From an uncultured Clostridia bacterium (lineage in GTDB: Bacteria; Bacillota; Clostridia; Oscillospirales; Ruminococcaceae), in contig CANPWR010000005.1 in the NCBI GenBank assembly GCA_947584825.1, positions 1-27,474 on the forward strand: DNA of 27,474 nt. The letters run 5' to 3'. How positions within the stretch are numbered: position 1 is the first letter of the stretch; each line of letters opens with the position of its first letter. A program made the position numbers and the translations under genes. The notes under the pieces are model-generated. The model did no database searches. It was not told where the DNA came from and saw only the letters and a program-made list of their open reading frames with translations. This document shows, piece after piece, positions 1 to 8,684 of this stretch.

Positions 1-507
1 TCAACTTACGCTAATGAATACTATGCCATTGACCCTTATGTAGATCCTCCGAAAAAGGACAGTCCGGTTTTTAAAAATATTGATATGCCTTTGAGGGTTG
101 AAGATGTTTTACCTCAAGAAGATATAGTTCCAAAAGTTCCAGTTGGTGAGAAATTTGATACAGGCAAGCTGAGATACGGAAACGCCAATCCGGACGCTGA
201 GGATTTTGACTCTCTTTCAGATTTTATTTTCTCGGGTGATTATGTTGAAATAAGAATTCCTTGGCAGCTTTTAAATTTCAGCAATCCGTCGGAGATGATG
301 ATTCACGACGACTATTACGAGTGTTACGGTATCGAAAATTTGAACATTGATAAAATGTATGTAGGCATCGGTTCGTCAGAAAACACAGAGTACAGATTAA
401 AAATGGCGCCCTTTGCATTGAAAGGCTGGGGCAAAACAGTTACCTATCACGAGAGACTTAAAAAATCATACTATATGCTTAAAGATTATTGGACATCATT
501 AAAGTAA
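1..507 (+). CDS. C-terminal part of an unidentified protein with a possible carbohydrate-binding (CBM9/DOMON-like) end
   Basis: The frame is open from the first base of the window, so the gene starts upstream and only its last 168 codons are visible; the internal Met at 85 is probably not the start. The visible part begins with a Pro/Asp-rich stretch and ends in a compact domain. The segment EIRIPWQLLNFSNPSE, followed by an aromatic and acidic stretch, resembles the end of family-9-like carbohydrate-binding modules, where an element of the form 'leIRIPWxLLNxxDPS' is common. This is pattern recognition and not a search result. It lies 31 bp upstream of the HEAT-repeat gene and on the same strand as the glycosyltransferase, so it probably belongs to the same polysaccharide operon, perhaps as a large extracellular or membrane protein. 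The product cannot be named from this fragment. Confidence 0.6.
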   Translation, partial: STYANEYYAIDPYVDPPKKDSPVFKNIDMPLRVEDVLPQEDIVPKVPVGEKFDTGKLRYGNANPDAEDFDSLSDFIFSGDYVEIRIPWQLLNFSNPSEMMIHDDYYECYGIENLNIDKMYVGIGSSENTEYRLKMAPFALKGWGKTVTYHERLKKSYYMLKDYWTSLK

Positions 508-538
508 TGTCAGGCTTTTTGAAACGGGGTGAAGTGCT

Positions 539-1651
539 TTGGGAATTGAAATATTGCTGTACGGATACGGAGCAGTATGTGTTAGTATGATCATCTTTAA
601 CTTCGTTTATAATATGATTTTAAAAGGCAGCAATCATAGGTTAAAGAAAAGAAGTAAAAAATTCAATAAATATATTACAGAGCAAATTGAGAGAATACAA
701 GATGGGAAAGACGCTCAAACAAAGCATTTTTCATACTTTGAGAAAAAGCTTTCACATGTGCATAATCTTATGGCATTTGACAGGGCATTGGAAAGCATTC
801 TGCAAAATGATGAACCGGCAATAGAGGAATATATGGGTCTTTTACAGCCTATCATGCTGCACCTTGCCGAAGTATATCAAAAGCGGGATAATTTACAGTG
901 TGCATATTTTGCATATTTTATTGAAAAGCACAGTTTTGAAAACTATATGAATATGAATGACATACAGGATGTTATAATAGGGTATATGAATAAAAACAGT
1001 CTGTATTGCCGAATAAACACACTTCAGGCACTTTACACTTTAGGAGACGAGGAAAGTGTTGCTGAGGCTATTTCAATATTGGACAGAAGCGACTCTTTTA
1101 TGCATGAGAAAATTCTGACTGACGGACTTCTGTCCTACACCGGAGATCATAATAAGCTTATACATATTCTTTGGGGCAAAATAGAAGATTTTTCAGAAAG
1201 AGTGCAATTATCAATACTTAATTACATTCGATTTAAGTCGGGAGACTATTGTGAAGAAATGTTCAGCATTATGCAGGACAACTCAAAAGATAAAGAAATA
1301 AGATTATCTGCTATACGTTATTTTGGAAAGTACATATATGAACCTGCTAAAGAACCATTGATTGCTTTTGTCTCGGACAAAAATCCAATCAACTGGGAAT
1401 ATGCGGCTATAAGTGCGACTTCTCTTGCGAGGTATGAGGGAGAAGATGTTTTAAATGTGCTGATGGAGGCTATGCACAGCTCTAACTGGTATGTGAGATA
1501 CAATGCCTCGATAAGCTTGGAAAATCACCATTTGAGTTACAGAGATTTAATAGAAGTAGTTGGCGGAAAGGATAGGTATGCAAGGGAAATGATTATGTAT
1601 CGTCTGGACTCACGCCGTATAGAGCAAGAGGAAAAGGAGGTGACGACGTGA
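539..1651 (+). CDS. Membrane-anchored HEAT-repeat protein
   Basis: The protein has 370 residues. One N-terminal membrane segment (about residues 4-28) is followed by a basic stretch and a long, all-helical cytoplasmic part. From about residue 150 on, paired helices in units of about 30 residues (for example KEIRLSAIRYFGKYIYEPA and NWYVRYNASISLENHH) look like HEAT or PBS-lyase-type repeats, which are protein-binding scaffolds. The start is a TTG with a GGGGTG-like ribosome site a few bases upstream; no better in-frame start is visible. Its stop overlaps the GTG start of the glycosyltransferase by 4 bp, so the two are translationally coupled. The likely role is a scaffold or co-factor of the polysaccharide synthase encoded next (inference). 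No enzymatic motif is seen. Confidence 0.8.
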   Translation: MGIEILLYGYGAVCVSMIIFNFVYNMILKGSNHRLKKRSKKFNKYITEQIERIQDGKDAQTKHFSYFEKKLSHVHNLMAFDRALESILQNDEPAIEEYMGLLQPIMLHLAEVYQKRDNLQCAYFAYFIEKHSFENYMNMNDIQDVIIGYMNKNSLYCRINTLQALYTLGDEESVAEAISILDRSDSFMHEKILTDGLLSYTGDHNKLIHILWGKIEDFSERVQLSILNYIRFKSGDYCEEMFSIMQDNSKDKEIRLSAIRYFGKYIYEPAKEPLIAFVSDKNPINWEYAAISATSLARYEGEDVLNVLMEAMHSSNWYVRYNASISLENHHLSYRDLIEVVGGKDRYAREMIMYRLDSRRIEQEEKEVTT

Positions 1652-3051
1652 GAGATATAATTCAGATGTTTTTTAATTTTATAGGAGTTTTCTTTGTTTT
1701 ATATTTAGCCGGATATGCAACATTTCTGTTTTTATCTGTGGCAGTTGGCTCGTCGTCTTTATACAGCCTTAAACGGCGCAATACACTTAAAAATGAATTG
1801 CTTAATGATTATTACATTCCTGTTTCTATTGTTATACCTGCCTATAATGAGGAAAAAACTATAGAGTTTACGATAAAATCATTGTTGGCTCAGAACTATA
1901 AATTGTATGAGATTATAGTAGTTGACGATGGTTCTAAAGACGATACCTCAAGGGTGGTTAGGAAAGCGTTTAATATGCATCATATCAACCGCCCTATACA
2001 AAGAATGATACCCTGCCAAACAGTGGAGTCGGTGTATGAGACTAAGAGTTTTAAAGTGCCAATAACTCTTATACGCAAGAAAAACGGCGGCAAGGCAGAC
2101 GCTCTTAATATGGGTATTAATGCTTCAAAGTATCCGTACTTTCTTTGTATGGACGCTGATTCTGTTTTGCAGGAGGATTCTTTAGAAAAAATCGTTCGTC
2201 CGGTATTAGAGGACAATAATGTAGTGGCGGTAGGCGGTTCGGTACGTCCCTGCAACGGAGCGTCTATTGAAAACGGACACGTTGTTCAATATCATATGCC
2301 CAATAAGATTTTGTCATGTATGCAGGTTATGGAATATGACCGTACCTTTTTAGCAACACGTATTCTTTTTGATAAGTTTAATGGAAGTATAATAATTTCA
2401 GGAGCTTTCGGACTATTTAAGAAGAGTGTTGTTGTAAATGCGGGCGGTTATGACGTTGACACCATGGGAGAGGATATGGAGCTTGTCGTAAAACTGCACG
2501 TTTTCTGCAGAGAGAACGAAATCCCTTACAGAATTCGCTACGCTACCGACGCTATCTGCTGGACGCAGGTGCCGGAAAAGCTGAAGGATTTATGTAAGCA
2601 GAGAAGAAGATGGCATATCGGTCTTTTTCAAAGTATGATTAATCATAGAAAAATTTTGGGCAATATCAAATATGGTTTGGTAAGCTTTGTATCATATTTG
2701 TACTTTCTTATTTATGAATTACTTTCACCCTACATAGAAGTTTTTGGCGTATTTACTATGATTTTTGCTTCTTTGGTCGATTTTTTGAATGTTCCTTTTA
2801 TGCTTTTGTATTTGGCTATCTATGTAGTATATTCATCTATATTATCTCTAACCGCCTTTTTTGCTCGTGTCCATACCATAGATTTAAAACTTGCAGTAAC
2901 CGATATTATGAAAGCTGTAGGCTTCTGTATGCTGGAAGTATCCTGCCTTCGGTTCATACTGGCGTGGGTTCGTATGACATCTCTTATCGGTTATCATACG
3001 AAAAAGAAAAATTGGGGAAAAATTGAAAGAAATAAAATTAATTTTAAATAG
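1648..3051 (+). CDS. Processive family 2 glycosyltransferase (PgaC/IcaA-like polysaccharide synthase)
   Basis: This 467-residue membrane enzyme probably polymerises a sugar from a nucleotide-sugar donor and extrudes the chain. All hallmarks of processive GT2 enzymes are visible: VVDDGS (about 92-96), DAD (169-171, UDP and metal binding), the acceptor and catalytic Glu-Asp in GEDMEL (275-276) and QRRRW (318-322). One membrane helix precedes the catalytic domain (about 8-33) and several follow (about 345-455), as in poly-N-acetylglucosamine and hyaluronan synthases. No PilZ domain is present, so any c-di-GMP control must act through a partner. The GTG start at 1648 has an AGGAGG at 1635-1640 and overlaps the HEAT gene. 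The sugar cannot be predicted from sequence. Confidence is high for the family and low for the product. Confidence 0.92.
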   Translation: MRDIIQMFFNFIGVFFVLYLAGYATFLFLSVAVGSSSLYSLKRRNTLKNELLNDYYIPVSIVIPAYNEEKTIEFTIKSLLAQNYKLYEIIVVDDGSKDDTSRVVRKAFNMHHINRPIQRMIPCQTVESVYETKSFKVPITLIRKKNGGKADALNMGINASKYPYFLCMDADSVLQEDSLEKIVRPVLEDNNVVAVGGSVRPCNGASIENGHVVQYHMPNKILSCMQVMEYDRTFLATRILFDKFNGSIIISGAFGLFKKSVVVNAGGYDVDTMGEDMELVVKLHVFCRENEIPYRIRYATDAICWTQVPEKLKDLCKQRRRWHIGLFQSMINHRKILGNIKYGLVSFVSYLYFLIYELLSPYIEVFGVFTMIFASLVDFLNVPFMLLYLAIYVVYSSILSLTAFFARVHTIDLKLAVTDIMKAVGFCMLEVSCLRFILAWVRMTSLIGYHTKKKNWGKIERNKINFK

Positions 3052-3132
3052 CAATTTATTTTAAGTTTTATTGCTTTAAAAATATATTCTATTCAGCTTA
3101 ATGCAGGATAGAAAAATCAGGAGAAATCAAAC

Positions 3133-4941
3133 ATGGAAGAAATCATTATTTATGTAGCGGGAAATCCAGATCTGTATCCAATAGAATACTATGACGCTGA
3201 TACTGAAACCTATCAGGGTTTAATTCCTGAGCTGCTGAATCAATTTTCAAAACAAAGCAAATATAAAATTAAATACTACAACAAAAACAGTAAGGATGAA
3301 AGAACACAGCTGGCAGCTAACAGACAGGTGGACTTGATTTCCGGCTGCGTTGGAAATGAATCTTTTGAGCATACGGAAAATGAGTCTATAGTTGTTTTTG
3401 AGACTTTAAAAAACGACAAGACTGTTTCTTATAGGCTTTACTTTTCAGATGTTGCACCTGAATCTCTCAAGGAAGATTTGCAAAGCTACTTCTCAGGTGT
3501 TACGCAGGAAGTGAAAACAGGTATACTTGTTGATGTTAAGGAACAAATACCGATAAAGTCTTGGTCGTTGATACATACTTCAATTATTACCTTATCTTTG
3601 GCGGTATTGATACTTTTTACTGCAGTTATACTGCTGATTAGAAAATATCGTCACAAGGTGAAAAATTATGAGCAGAATAAGGAAATTGACGAGATAACTG
3701 CAATAGGTAATATCGACTATCTTGTTAGATACTATAATTCTCTTTTGAACGATAAAAACAGGATTCTGTACAGTATGTTCTGTTTTTATGTTGATACTGA
3801 AAGAATGGAGCGTATTAGCAGTCATCAGGAAACTAATGAGTTTTTAAAGTATACGGCGATGATATTGCAGGATTATGCTTCCGAAACTGATGTTCTGGCA
3901 AGAGTTTCTGACGTTGGATTTATACTTCTTAAATTGTCAGAAGGGCAGAATATAGATGAGTGGATAATTCCTGCATTGGAGCGGATACGCAGCTTTTCTG
4001 AAAATAATGGAAAGGCGTATTCATGTGATATTGCGGCAGGTGTTTATTCTCTGAAGTCAGACGATCGGGATTTAAATGAAATGATATTCAATTCATGGCA
4101 AAGTGCTATGTCGGCTTATCGTGATAAGCTGGATTATAAAATCTGTTCAGATGAAATGGTTGATCACTTGATTGAAGAAAGAAAGCTTCAGGCTGATATT
4201 AGCAGAGGATTTGAAAACCATGAGTTTTTGTTATACATTCAATTCTATGTTGACGTACATACCTATAAAATCGTAGGAGGGGAGGCTTTGTCAAGATGGC
4301 AGCACCCTGAAAAAGGATTTCTTACTCCTGAACATTTTGTTCCTTTGATGGAACGTGAGGATATGATAAGCAGAATGGACTACTATTCTCTTGAAAAGGT
4401 GTGTGTATTTCTGGAGAAGCTATCAAAAGTGGGAGTCGAAAACTTTTTTGTTTCTTGCAATTTCTCAAGAAAAACCTTTTCTTCTGTAGATTTTGTGAAA
4501 AACTGTAAGGAAATTATTGACAAGTACCAGTTCGATAGAAAAATGCTAGTTTTTGAAATAACTGAGAGCACTTCGGTGAGAAACATTTCTCAGGTTCATA
4601 AAAATGCAAATTCTTTGAAAGAACTTGGAATTCGTATTCTGCTTGATGATTTCGGCGAAGGATTTACTTCGTTTTTTGATTTGCAAGAATATCCTGTTGA
4701 CGGTTTAAAGCTGGATAAAAAACTTATTGACAATATTAATACTGAAAAAGGAAAAACTATCTTAAAATCAATGGCAAGAATCGGTCACGAACTGAATCTT
4801 ACTATTATGGCAGAGGGAATAGAGAACGACGAACAGATTAAAGAGCTGCAAAAAATAAATTGTGATATAATTCAGGGCTTTAGATTTCATTATCCTATTC
4901 CTGAATGGGAAGCTCAGAAACAGATTTTAAAGCAAAAATAA
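3133..4941 (+). CDS. Membrane GGDEF(degenerate)-EAL protein with a short solute-binding-like N-terminus; probable c-di-GMP phosphodiesterase
   Basis: The protein has 602 residues. Residues 1-140 resemble a shortened bacterial solute-binding family 3 domain, followed by one membrane helix (about 146-169), a GGDEF-like domain and an EAL domain. The GGDEF signature is lost: SDVGF stands at the expected place (about 259-263), so it should not make c-di-GMP. The EAL domain keeps GEALSRW (EAL at 384-386), the Asn of the CNFS element, FEITES, the Asp pair of LDDFG (505-506), the Lys of LKLDK and AEGIE, so hydrolysis of c-di-GMP is plausible. There is no signal peptide, and an in-frame stop at 3109 rules out an upstream extension. 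The start has AGGAG at 3119-3123. It lies 81 bp after the glycosyltransferase. Confidence 0.88.
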   Translation: MEEIIIYVAGNPDLYPIEYYDADTETYQGLIPELLNQFSKQSKYKIKYYNKNSKDERTQLAANRQVDLISGCVGNESFEHTENESIVVFETLKNDKTVSYRLYFSDVAPESLKEDLQSYFSGVTQEVKTGILVDVKEQIPIKSWSLIHTSIITLSLAVLILFTAVILLIRKYRHKVKNYEQNKEIDEITAIGNIDYLVRYYNSLLNDKNRILYSMFCFYVDTERMERISSHQETNEFLKYTAMILQDYASETDVLARVSDVGFILLKLSEGQNIDEWIIPALERIRSFSENNGKAYSCDIAAGVYSLKSDDRDLNEMIFNSWQSAMSAYRDKLDYKICSDEMVDHLIEERKLQADISRGFENHEFLLYIQFYVDVHTYKIVGGEALSRWQHPEKGFLTPEHFVPLMEREDMISRMDYYSLEKVCVFLEKLSKVGVENFFVSCNFSRKTFSSVDFVKNCKEIIDKYQFDRKMLVFEITESTSVRNISQVHKNANSLKELGIRILLDDFGEGFTSFFDLQEYPVDGLKLDKKLIDNINTEKGKTILKSMARIGHELNLTIMAEGIENDEQIKELQKINCDIIQGFRFHYPIPEWEAQKQILKQK

Positions 4942-4964
4942 TAATTTTTGGTGTTGAGGTATTT

Positions 4965-5885
4965 ATGAAAAAGAAAATTACATTTTCAATTTGCATTGTA
5001 TTGATTATTTGTCTGGCAGTGGGCATTTTCTTTATATTAAACTACAACAGACCGAGCAAGCCTCTTGACACACAGCGTAAGCAAGGCTTTGGATTGTTTA
5101 GCTGGGATACTTCCGCGATTTCTGAGAACGAGCAGGAAAATATGAAGCGATGTATTCAGAAAGCAGATGTTTCACAGATCTATCAGCAGTTTTCTAACGA
5201 TATGTTTGAATCAGGTGCAGCAAAAAGCTTTATTCAGCGAATGAAAAAAATTAATACTGAGGTTTATGCACTTTTTGGCGAGGCGGATTGGGCTTATGAG
5301 ACTAATGCTGATACGCTTATAGGAAAAATACAGAGTGTTTTGGAGTATAATTCAAATAACAAAAACAATCGCATTGTCGGCATTATGACAGATGTTGAGC
5401 CGTATCTTCTTGACGAATGGAGCGAAGAAGGTGATGTCCGTGATGATTTGATGGCAAGCTATCTGGAATGTATCAAGAGTGCATATCAATATGCTAGGAA
5501 AAACGATTTAGAGTTTATTGTTTGTGTGCCGACCTTTTATGATGTAGTATATAAAAATATTTTGGAGAGTTTGATTTCTGACGCTTGTGACGTCGTGGCA
5601 GTTATGAATTATAATCGCAGCGACGAGTACGGTCAAATTGAGGCAGAGGTTAAACTGGCAAGAGAAAATAATAAAGAAATCATTTGCATTTATGAGCTTC
5701 AAAAAGCCGGAAAACATGATTTGGAAGACATAAACACTTACGCTGGTGAAGGGTTGAAAGCATTGTGGGATTCGGCAAAGGGTCTTAGAGAGAAGTTTAA
5801 TTATTCAAAGCTCAGCTTTGCGTATCATTACTATGAGCCTTTAAAAGAAATGCTGGATGAGAATTATGTGAGTGAAAAAAATTAA
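4965..5885 (+). CDS. Membrane-anchored TIM-barrel, glycosidase-like protein
   Basis: The protein has 306 residues: an N-terminal basic stretch and hydrophobic helix (about 3-27) that anchors or exports it, then a single globular domain. Strand-like segments ending in acidic residues (GLFSWDTS, YALFGEADWAY, IVGIMTDVEPY, FIVCVPTFYD, VVAVMNYNRSDEYG, LSFAYHYYEP) suggest a (beta/alpha)8 barrel of the glycoside-hydrolase kind, with Asp/Glu of DVEP as candidate catalytic residues. The exact family is not recognised. A longer reading frame begins at 4905, but the ATG at 4965 has a TTGAGG ribosome site and starts a typical signal/anchor sequence. It follows the EAL gene by 23 bp. Exopolysaccharide operons often encode such a hydrolase to trim or release the polymer; that role is inferred here. 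Confidence 0.78.
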   Translation: MKKKITFSICIVLIICLAVGIFFILNYNRPSKPLDTQRKQGFGLFSWDTSAISENEQENMKRCIQKADVSQIYQQFSNDMFESGAAKSFIQRMKKINTEVYALFGEADWAYETNADTLIGKIQSVLEYNSNNKNNRIVGIMTDVEPYLLDEWSEEGDVRDDLMASYLECIKSAYQYARKNDLEFIVCVPTFYDVVYKNILESLISDACDVVAVMNYNRSDEYGQIEAEVKLARENNKEIICIYELQKAGKHDLEDINTYAGEGLKALWDSAKGLREKFNYSKLSFAYHYYEPLKEMLDENYVSEKN

Positions 5886-5903
5886 AGAATAAGGACTAGA
5901 AAT

Positions 5904-5932
5904 TTGAAAATTTAAAAAATATATTGTAAAAT
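5904..5932 (+). promoter_or_regulatory. Predicted sigma-A promoter of the REC-HD-GYP gene
   Basis: TTGAAA (5904-5909), a 17-bp spacer and TAAAAT (5927-5932) lie 34 bp before the ATG at 5966. This suggests that the regulator genes downstream can be transcribed independently of the polysaccharide genes. Confidence 0.65.
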
Positions 5933-5965
5933 AGAAATATAAGCGAAGATAGAGAGGAGATAAGT

Positions 5966-7063
5966 ATGAAGTCTTCTGTTTTAAATAAAAATAAATACAT
6001 TTCAGGCGATCATATTTTAATTGTTGATGATGACGAAATCAATCGTGGTATACTGGATAATATTTTTTCCGATTACTATACCGCTGAGGAAGCGGAAAAC
6101 GGAAAAATCGGTTTAAAAAAGATTTTTGATAATCCAGAAAAATACTGTGCAATTCTTTTAGATGTAATGATGCCGGAAATGGATGGTCTGGAAGTTCTTC
6201 ATCATTTGAAAGATGCAGGTCTTGAGGGGAAAATACCTGTGTTTATGATTACTGCTGAAGCCAATGACAGTACGATAAAAGAGGCCTATCGACTGGGTGT
6301 AATGGACGTTATACTTAAACCGGTGGTGCCGTATTTAGTACTGCGTCGGGTAAATTCCATTGTAGAGCTTTTCCAAGTCCGTAAGCGTCTGGGCAATCAG
6401 GTGGAGCAGCAGAGTTTGGAACTTCTGGAAAAATCGCAGAAGATTATTGAGCTTAATCAGGGTATGATCGAAGCTCTGTCAACAGCTATTGAGTTCCGTG
6501 ACGGTGAATCGGGTGAACATGTTCGACGTATTCATGACATTACAGAATTTCTTCTGACCAATACGGAAATGGGCGACGGACTTAGTGAAGATGATATAAA
6601 CAACATAGCTTTGGCGTCTATTATGCACGATGTGGGGAAAATAGCTATTCCGGATTACATTCTAAGCAAGCCCGGTAAGCTGACATCTGAAGAATTTGAA
6701 ATAATGAAAACTCATACGATACAAGGTGCACATTTATTGGAGAAGATTCCCCAGCTTCGTGAAAACGGCATATATTATTATGCATATGATATTGCCCGCC
6801 ATCACCATGAGCGATGGGACGGACGAGGTTATCCTGACGGGTTGAAGGGTGATGAAATTTCACTTGGTGCCCAGATAGTTTCTCTGGCTGATGTTTACGA
6901 CGCACTTAGCTGTAAGCGTGTATATAAGGACGCTTTTCCTCGTGAGAAAGTTTTAGAGATGATTCGTGACGGTCAGTGCGGAGTGTTTAATCCTCATCTT
7001 TTAGACTGTTTCTTTTCAGCGGAAGAGACACTCCATAATTTATATACAAATAATAATATTTAG
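5966..7063 (+). CDS. Response regulator with REC and HD-GYP domains (c-di-GMP phosphodiesterase)
   Basis: The protein has 365 residues. An N-terminal receiver domain (about 15-135) contains the acidic pair in IVDDDE, the phospho-acceptor Asp66 in LLDVMMPEMDG and the conserved Lys of LKPV. A short coiled segment leads to an HD-GYP domain (about 165-350) with the metal-binding HDVGK (His221/Asp222), HHHERWDGRGYPDG (GYP at 288-290) and SLADVYDAL. Such proteins hydrolyse c-di-GMP to pGpG or GMP, controlled by phosphorylation of the receiver. There is no DNA-binding domain, so the output is enzymatic. AGGAG at 5955-5959 sets the start. The Hpt gene follows after 12 bp, which suggests that this receiver takes phosphate from that Hpt protein (inference). 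Confidence 0.95.
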   Translation: MKSSVLNKNKYISGDHILIVDDDEINRGILDNIFSDYYTAEEAENGKIGLKKIFDNPEKYCAILLDVMMPEMDGLEVLHHLKDAGLEGKIPVFMITAEANDSTIKEAYRLGVMDVILKPVVPYLVLRRVNSIVELFQVRKRLGNQVEQQSLELLEKSQKIIELNQGMIEALSTAIEFRDGESGEHVRRIHDITEFLLTNTEMGDGLSEDDINNIALASIMHDVGKIAIPDYILSKPGKLTSEEFEIMKTHTIQGAHLLEKIPQLRENGIYYYAYDIARHHHERWDGRGYPDGLKGDEISLGAQIVSLADVYDALSCKRVYKDAFPREKVLEMIRDGQCGVFNPHLLDCFFSAEETLHNLYTNNNI

Positions 7064-7075
7064 GAGGATATTATA

Positions 7076-7432
7076 ATGGATGCTTTAAGGAAAAAACAAT
7101 TAATTGATGCTAATATTAATGTGGATTCTGCACTGGAACGATTTATGGGAAATGAAGCTCTTTTAGAACGATTTTTAAGTAAGTTTCTTGCAGACGAAAA
7201 CTACAATAAGCTGACAGCTGCCATTGCCGCTAATGATAAGGAAGCTGCACTAACCGCTTCACATACCCTTAAAGGAGTAAGCGGCAATCTTTCTATGACT
7301 ACTCTTTTTAACATGCTTACCTGTCAGGTTGGGTCTTTTCGTTCAGATGACTGGCAGGGTGCAGTCGATATGATGTCTGATATAACTAATGAATACAATA
7401 AAATCATCAAAGCAATTAATGGAAATAAATAG
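7076..7432 (+). CDS. Stand-alone histidine phosphotransfer (Hpt) protein
   Basis: This 118-residue, all-helical protein carries the Hpt signature SHTLKGVSGNLS, with His63 as the phosphorylated residue. The helices before it (ALERFMGNEALLERFLSKF) fit the four-helix bundle of the family, and the length matches single-domain Hpt proteins. Its AGGAGG ribosome site lies just after the stop of the REC-HD-GYP gene (12 bp gap), so the two are co-transcribed. Hybrid histidine kinases whose own receiver has no attached Hpt need such a shuttle. Two of these kinases, both lacking Hpt, are encoded on the opposite strand at 8772-15182. The predicted path is kinase His, kinase REC Asp, this His63, then Asp66 of the HD-GYP regulator (inference). 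Confidence 0.92.
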   Translation: MDALRKKQLIDANINVDSALERFMGNEALLERFLSKFLADENYNKLTAAIAANDKEAALTASHTLKGVSGNLSMTTLFNMLTCQVGSFRSDDWQGAVDMMSDITNEYNKIIKAINGNK

Positions 7433-7525
7433 ATTTTTATTAAACATTTTTCAATTTAGATGCAGCAAAGTTTTTAATAATTGTTTAAAAAAAATACTCA
7501 ATCTAAAGGAAAGGATTTGAATAGT

Positions 7526-8659
7526 GTGAAAAAATTGTTTAATTATGAAAAAAGCACTATTAAAAATAGGCGGAAATATTTTAGACAAGAAAAATTCCAT
7601 ATTGCAAAACTAAATTTGCGAATATTGGAAAAACTTTGCTTGGCAACAGTTATATTACTCATACTTTTTCTTTTTCTAACACCATTCATAATAAAAGATT
7701 GGAAGGCATCACCTCAGCATTTGATTTTTTTGCCGGTGTCTATTCTGTTTTGTTTTATAACCTTTTTGTATAATAAAAAGGGTTCAAACAATCCTAAATT
7801 GGTTACTGCACTGTGTATATTATTTGAGAGTATTATTTTTGTTTTCATAATATTGATAGATGTGTTCAGTGATGTAACAGCACCTAGCTGCTTTATGCCA
7901 GTGTTATGCGTAGCTCTTCCTGCATTATTTATTTTTCCGCTTTCCTTATCTTTGAGCTTAATTGGTTTTTTTGAAGTGATTTTTGTCATTTCAGTATTGA
8001 TGTTCAAAGATCCCATTATTGGGGAGTACGATTTGTTTTGTGCATTCGTTAGCTTTGGATTTTCCATTGTCGTAGCTACCATCGTGATACACTTGAGAAT
8101 AAGGGACTATCAAATTCGTATTAAATTTAAAGAGCTTAGCATCAGAGATACTTTGTTGCCCAGTATTTATAACAAACAAGGATGCGAAAGGCATATGCAA
8201 AAGTATCTTGATTTTAATAATCCATCGGTGAACTGTTCAGTTCTTTTTCTTGATTTGGATGACTTTAAACGAATCAATGATACTATGGGACATCAAAACG
8301 GAGATATTATACTTCGCTGTATTGGCGAAATTTTACATGGTATTTTCCGTTCGGAAGATATAATCGGACGCTTTGGAGGCGATGAATTTATTGTTTTAGT
8401 CAAGAGTTTGACTAATGAAAAGGTTTTAGTTGATAAATGTCTCCTTATAAGTGAAAGACTAAGAAATTACTCTAAGGAAAAAATAGGAGTAATAGTAAGC
8501 TGTAGTATTGGTGTGGTAATTGCGAAGAATAAAAAAGTGGATTTTGATTTGCTGTTCAGCCAGGCGGACAAGGCGCTGTATGAGGCAAAAAACAGCGGAA
8601 AAGATAAATCAGCACTGAGATACTATGATGATGTTAAAGGGAAGATAATAAGTCAATAA
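7526..8659 (+). CDS. Membrane diguanylate cyclase (GGDEF)
   Basis: The protein has about 377 residues: a basic N-terminus, about six membrane segments (roughly residues 35-195) and a C-terminal GGDEF domain (about 220-370). The catalytic GGDEF motif is intact (284-288), and an RxxD inhibitory site (RSED, 275-278) sits five residues before it, as in feedback-inhibited cyclases. The LDLDDFKRINDTMGH element is also canonical. It should make c-di-GMP from two GTP. The membrane part matches no sensor family I can name. The reading frame extends to a TTG at 7481, but the GTG at 7526 is preceded by AAGGAAAGGA at good spacing, so it is preferred; the start is uncertain by up to 15 codons. It is the last gene of the + strand cluster. 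Confidence 0.92.
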   Translation: MKKLFNYEKSTIKNRRKYFRQEKFHIAKLNLRILEKLCLATVILLILFLFLTPFIIKDWKASPQHLIFLPVSILFCFITFLYNKKGSNNPKLVTALCILFESIIFVFIILIDVFSDVTAPSCFMPVLCVALPALFIFPLSLSLSLIGFFEVIFVISVLMFKDPIIGEYDLFCAFVSFGFSIVVATIVIHLRIRDYQIRIKFKELSIRDTLLPSIYNKQGCERHMQKYLDFNNPSVNCSVLFLDLDDFKRINDTMGHQNGDIILRCIGEILHGIFRSEDIIGRFGGDEFIVLVKSLTNEKVLVDKCLLISERLRNYSKEKIGVIVSCSIGVVIAKNKKVDFDLLFSQADKALYEAKNSGKDKSALRYYDDVKGKIISQ

Positions 8660-8684
8660 AAAGATTATAAATATCTTTATGCAA

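Noticed and set aside
1648..3051. Built-in c-di-GMP control of the glycosyltransferase through PilZ
   Set aside because: No PilZ-type RxxxR...DxSxxG pattern is present in the C-terminal part, which consists of membrane helices.
3050..3075. Terminator after the glycosyltransferase gene
   Set aside because: The stem AGCAAT/ATTGCT is only six AT-rich pairs with a long loop and no true T-run, so read-through into the EAL gene is likely.
4905..4964. Extended N-terminus of the glycosidase-like protein overlapping the EAL gene
   Set aside because: The ATG at 4965 has a ribosome site and begins a typical signal/anchor sequence; the extension would bury it.
7481..7525. TTG start for the diguanylate cyclase
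   Set aside because: No ribosome site precedes it, while the in-frame GTG at 7526 has AAGGAAAGGA at suitable spacing.
7714..8082. 122-residue frame on the - strand inside the membrane part of the cyclase
   Set aside because: It is the antisense of transmembrane codons; no family signature is visible.
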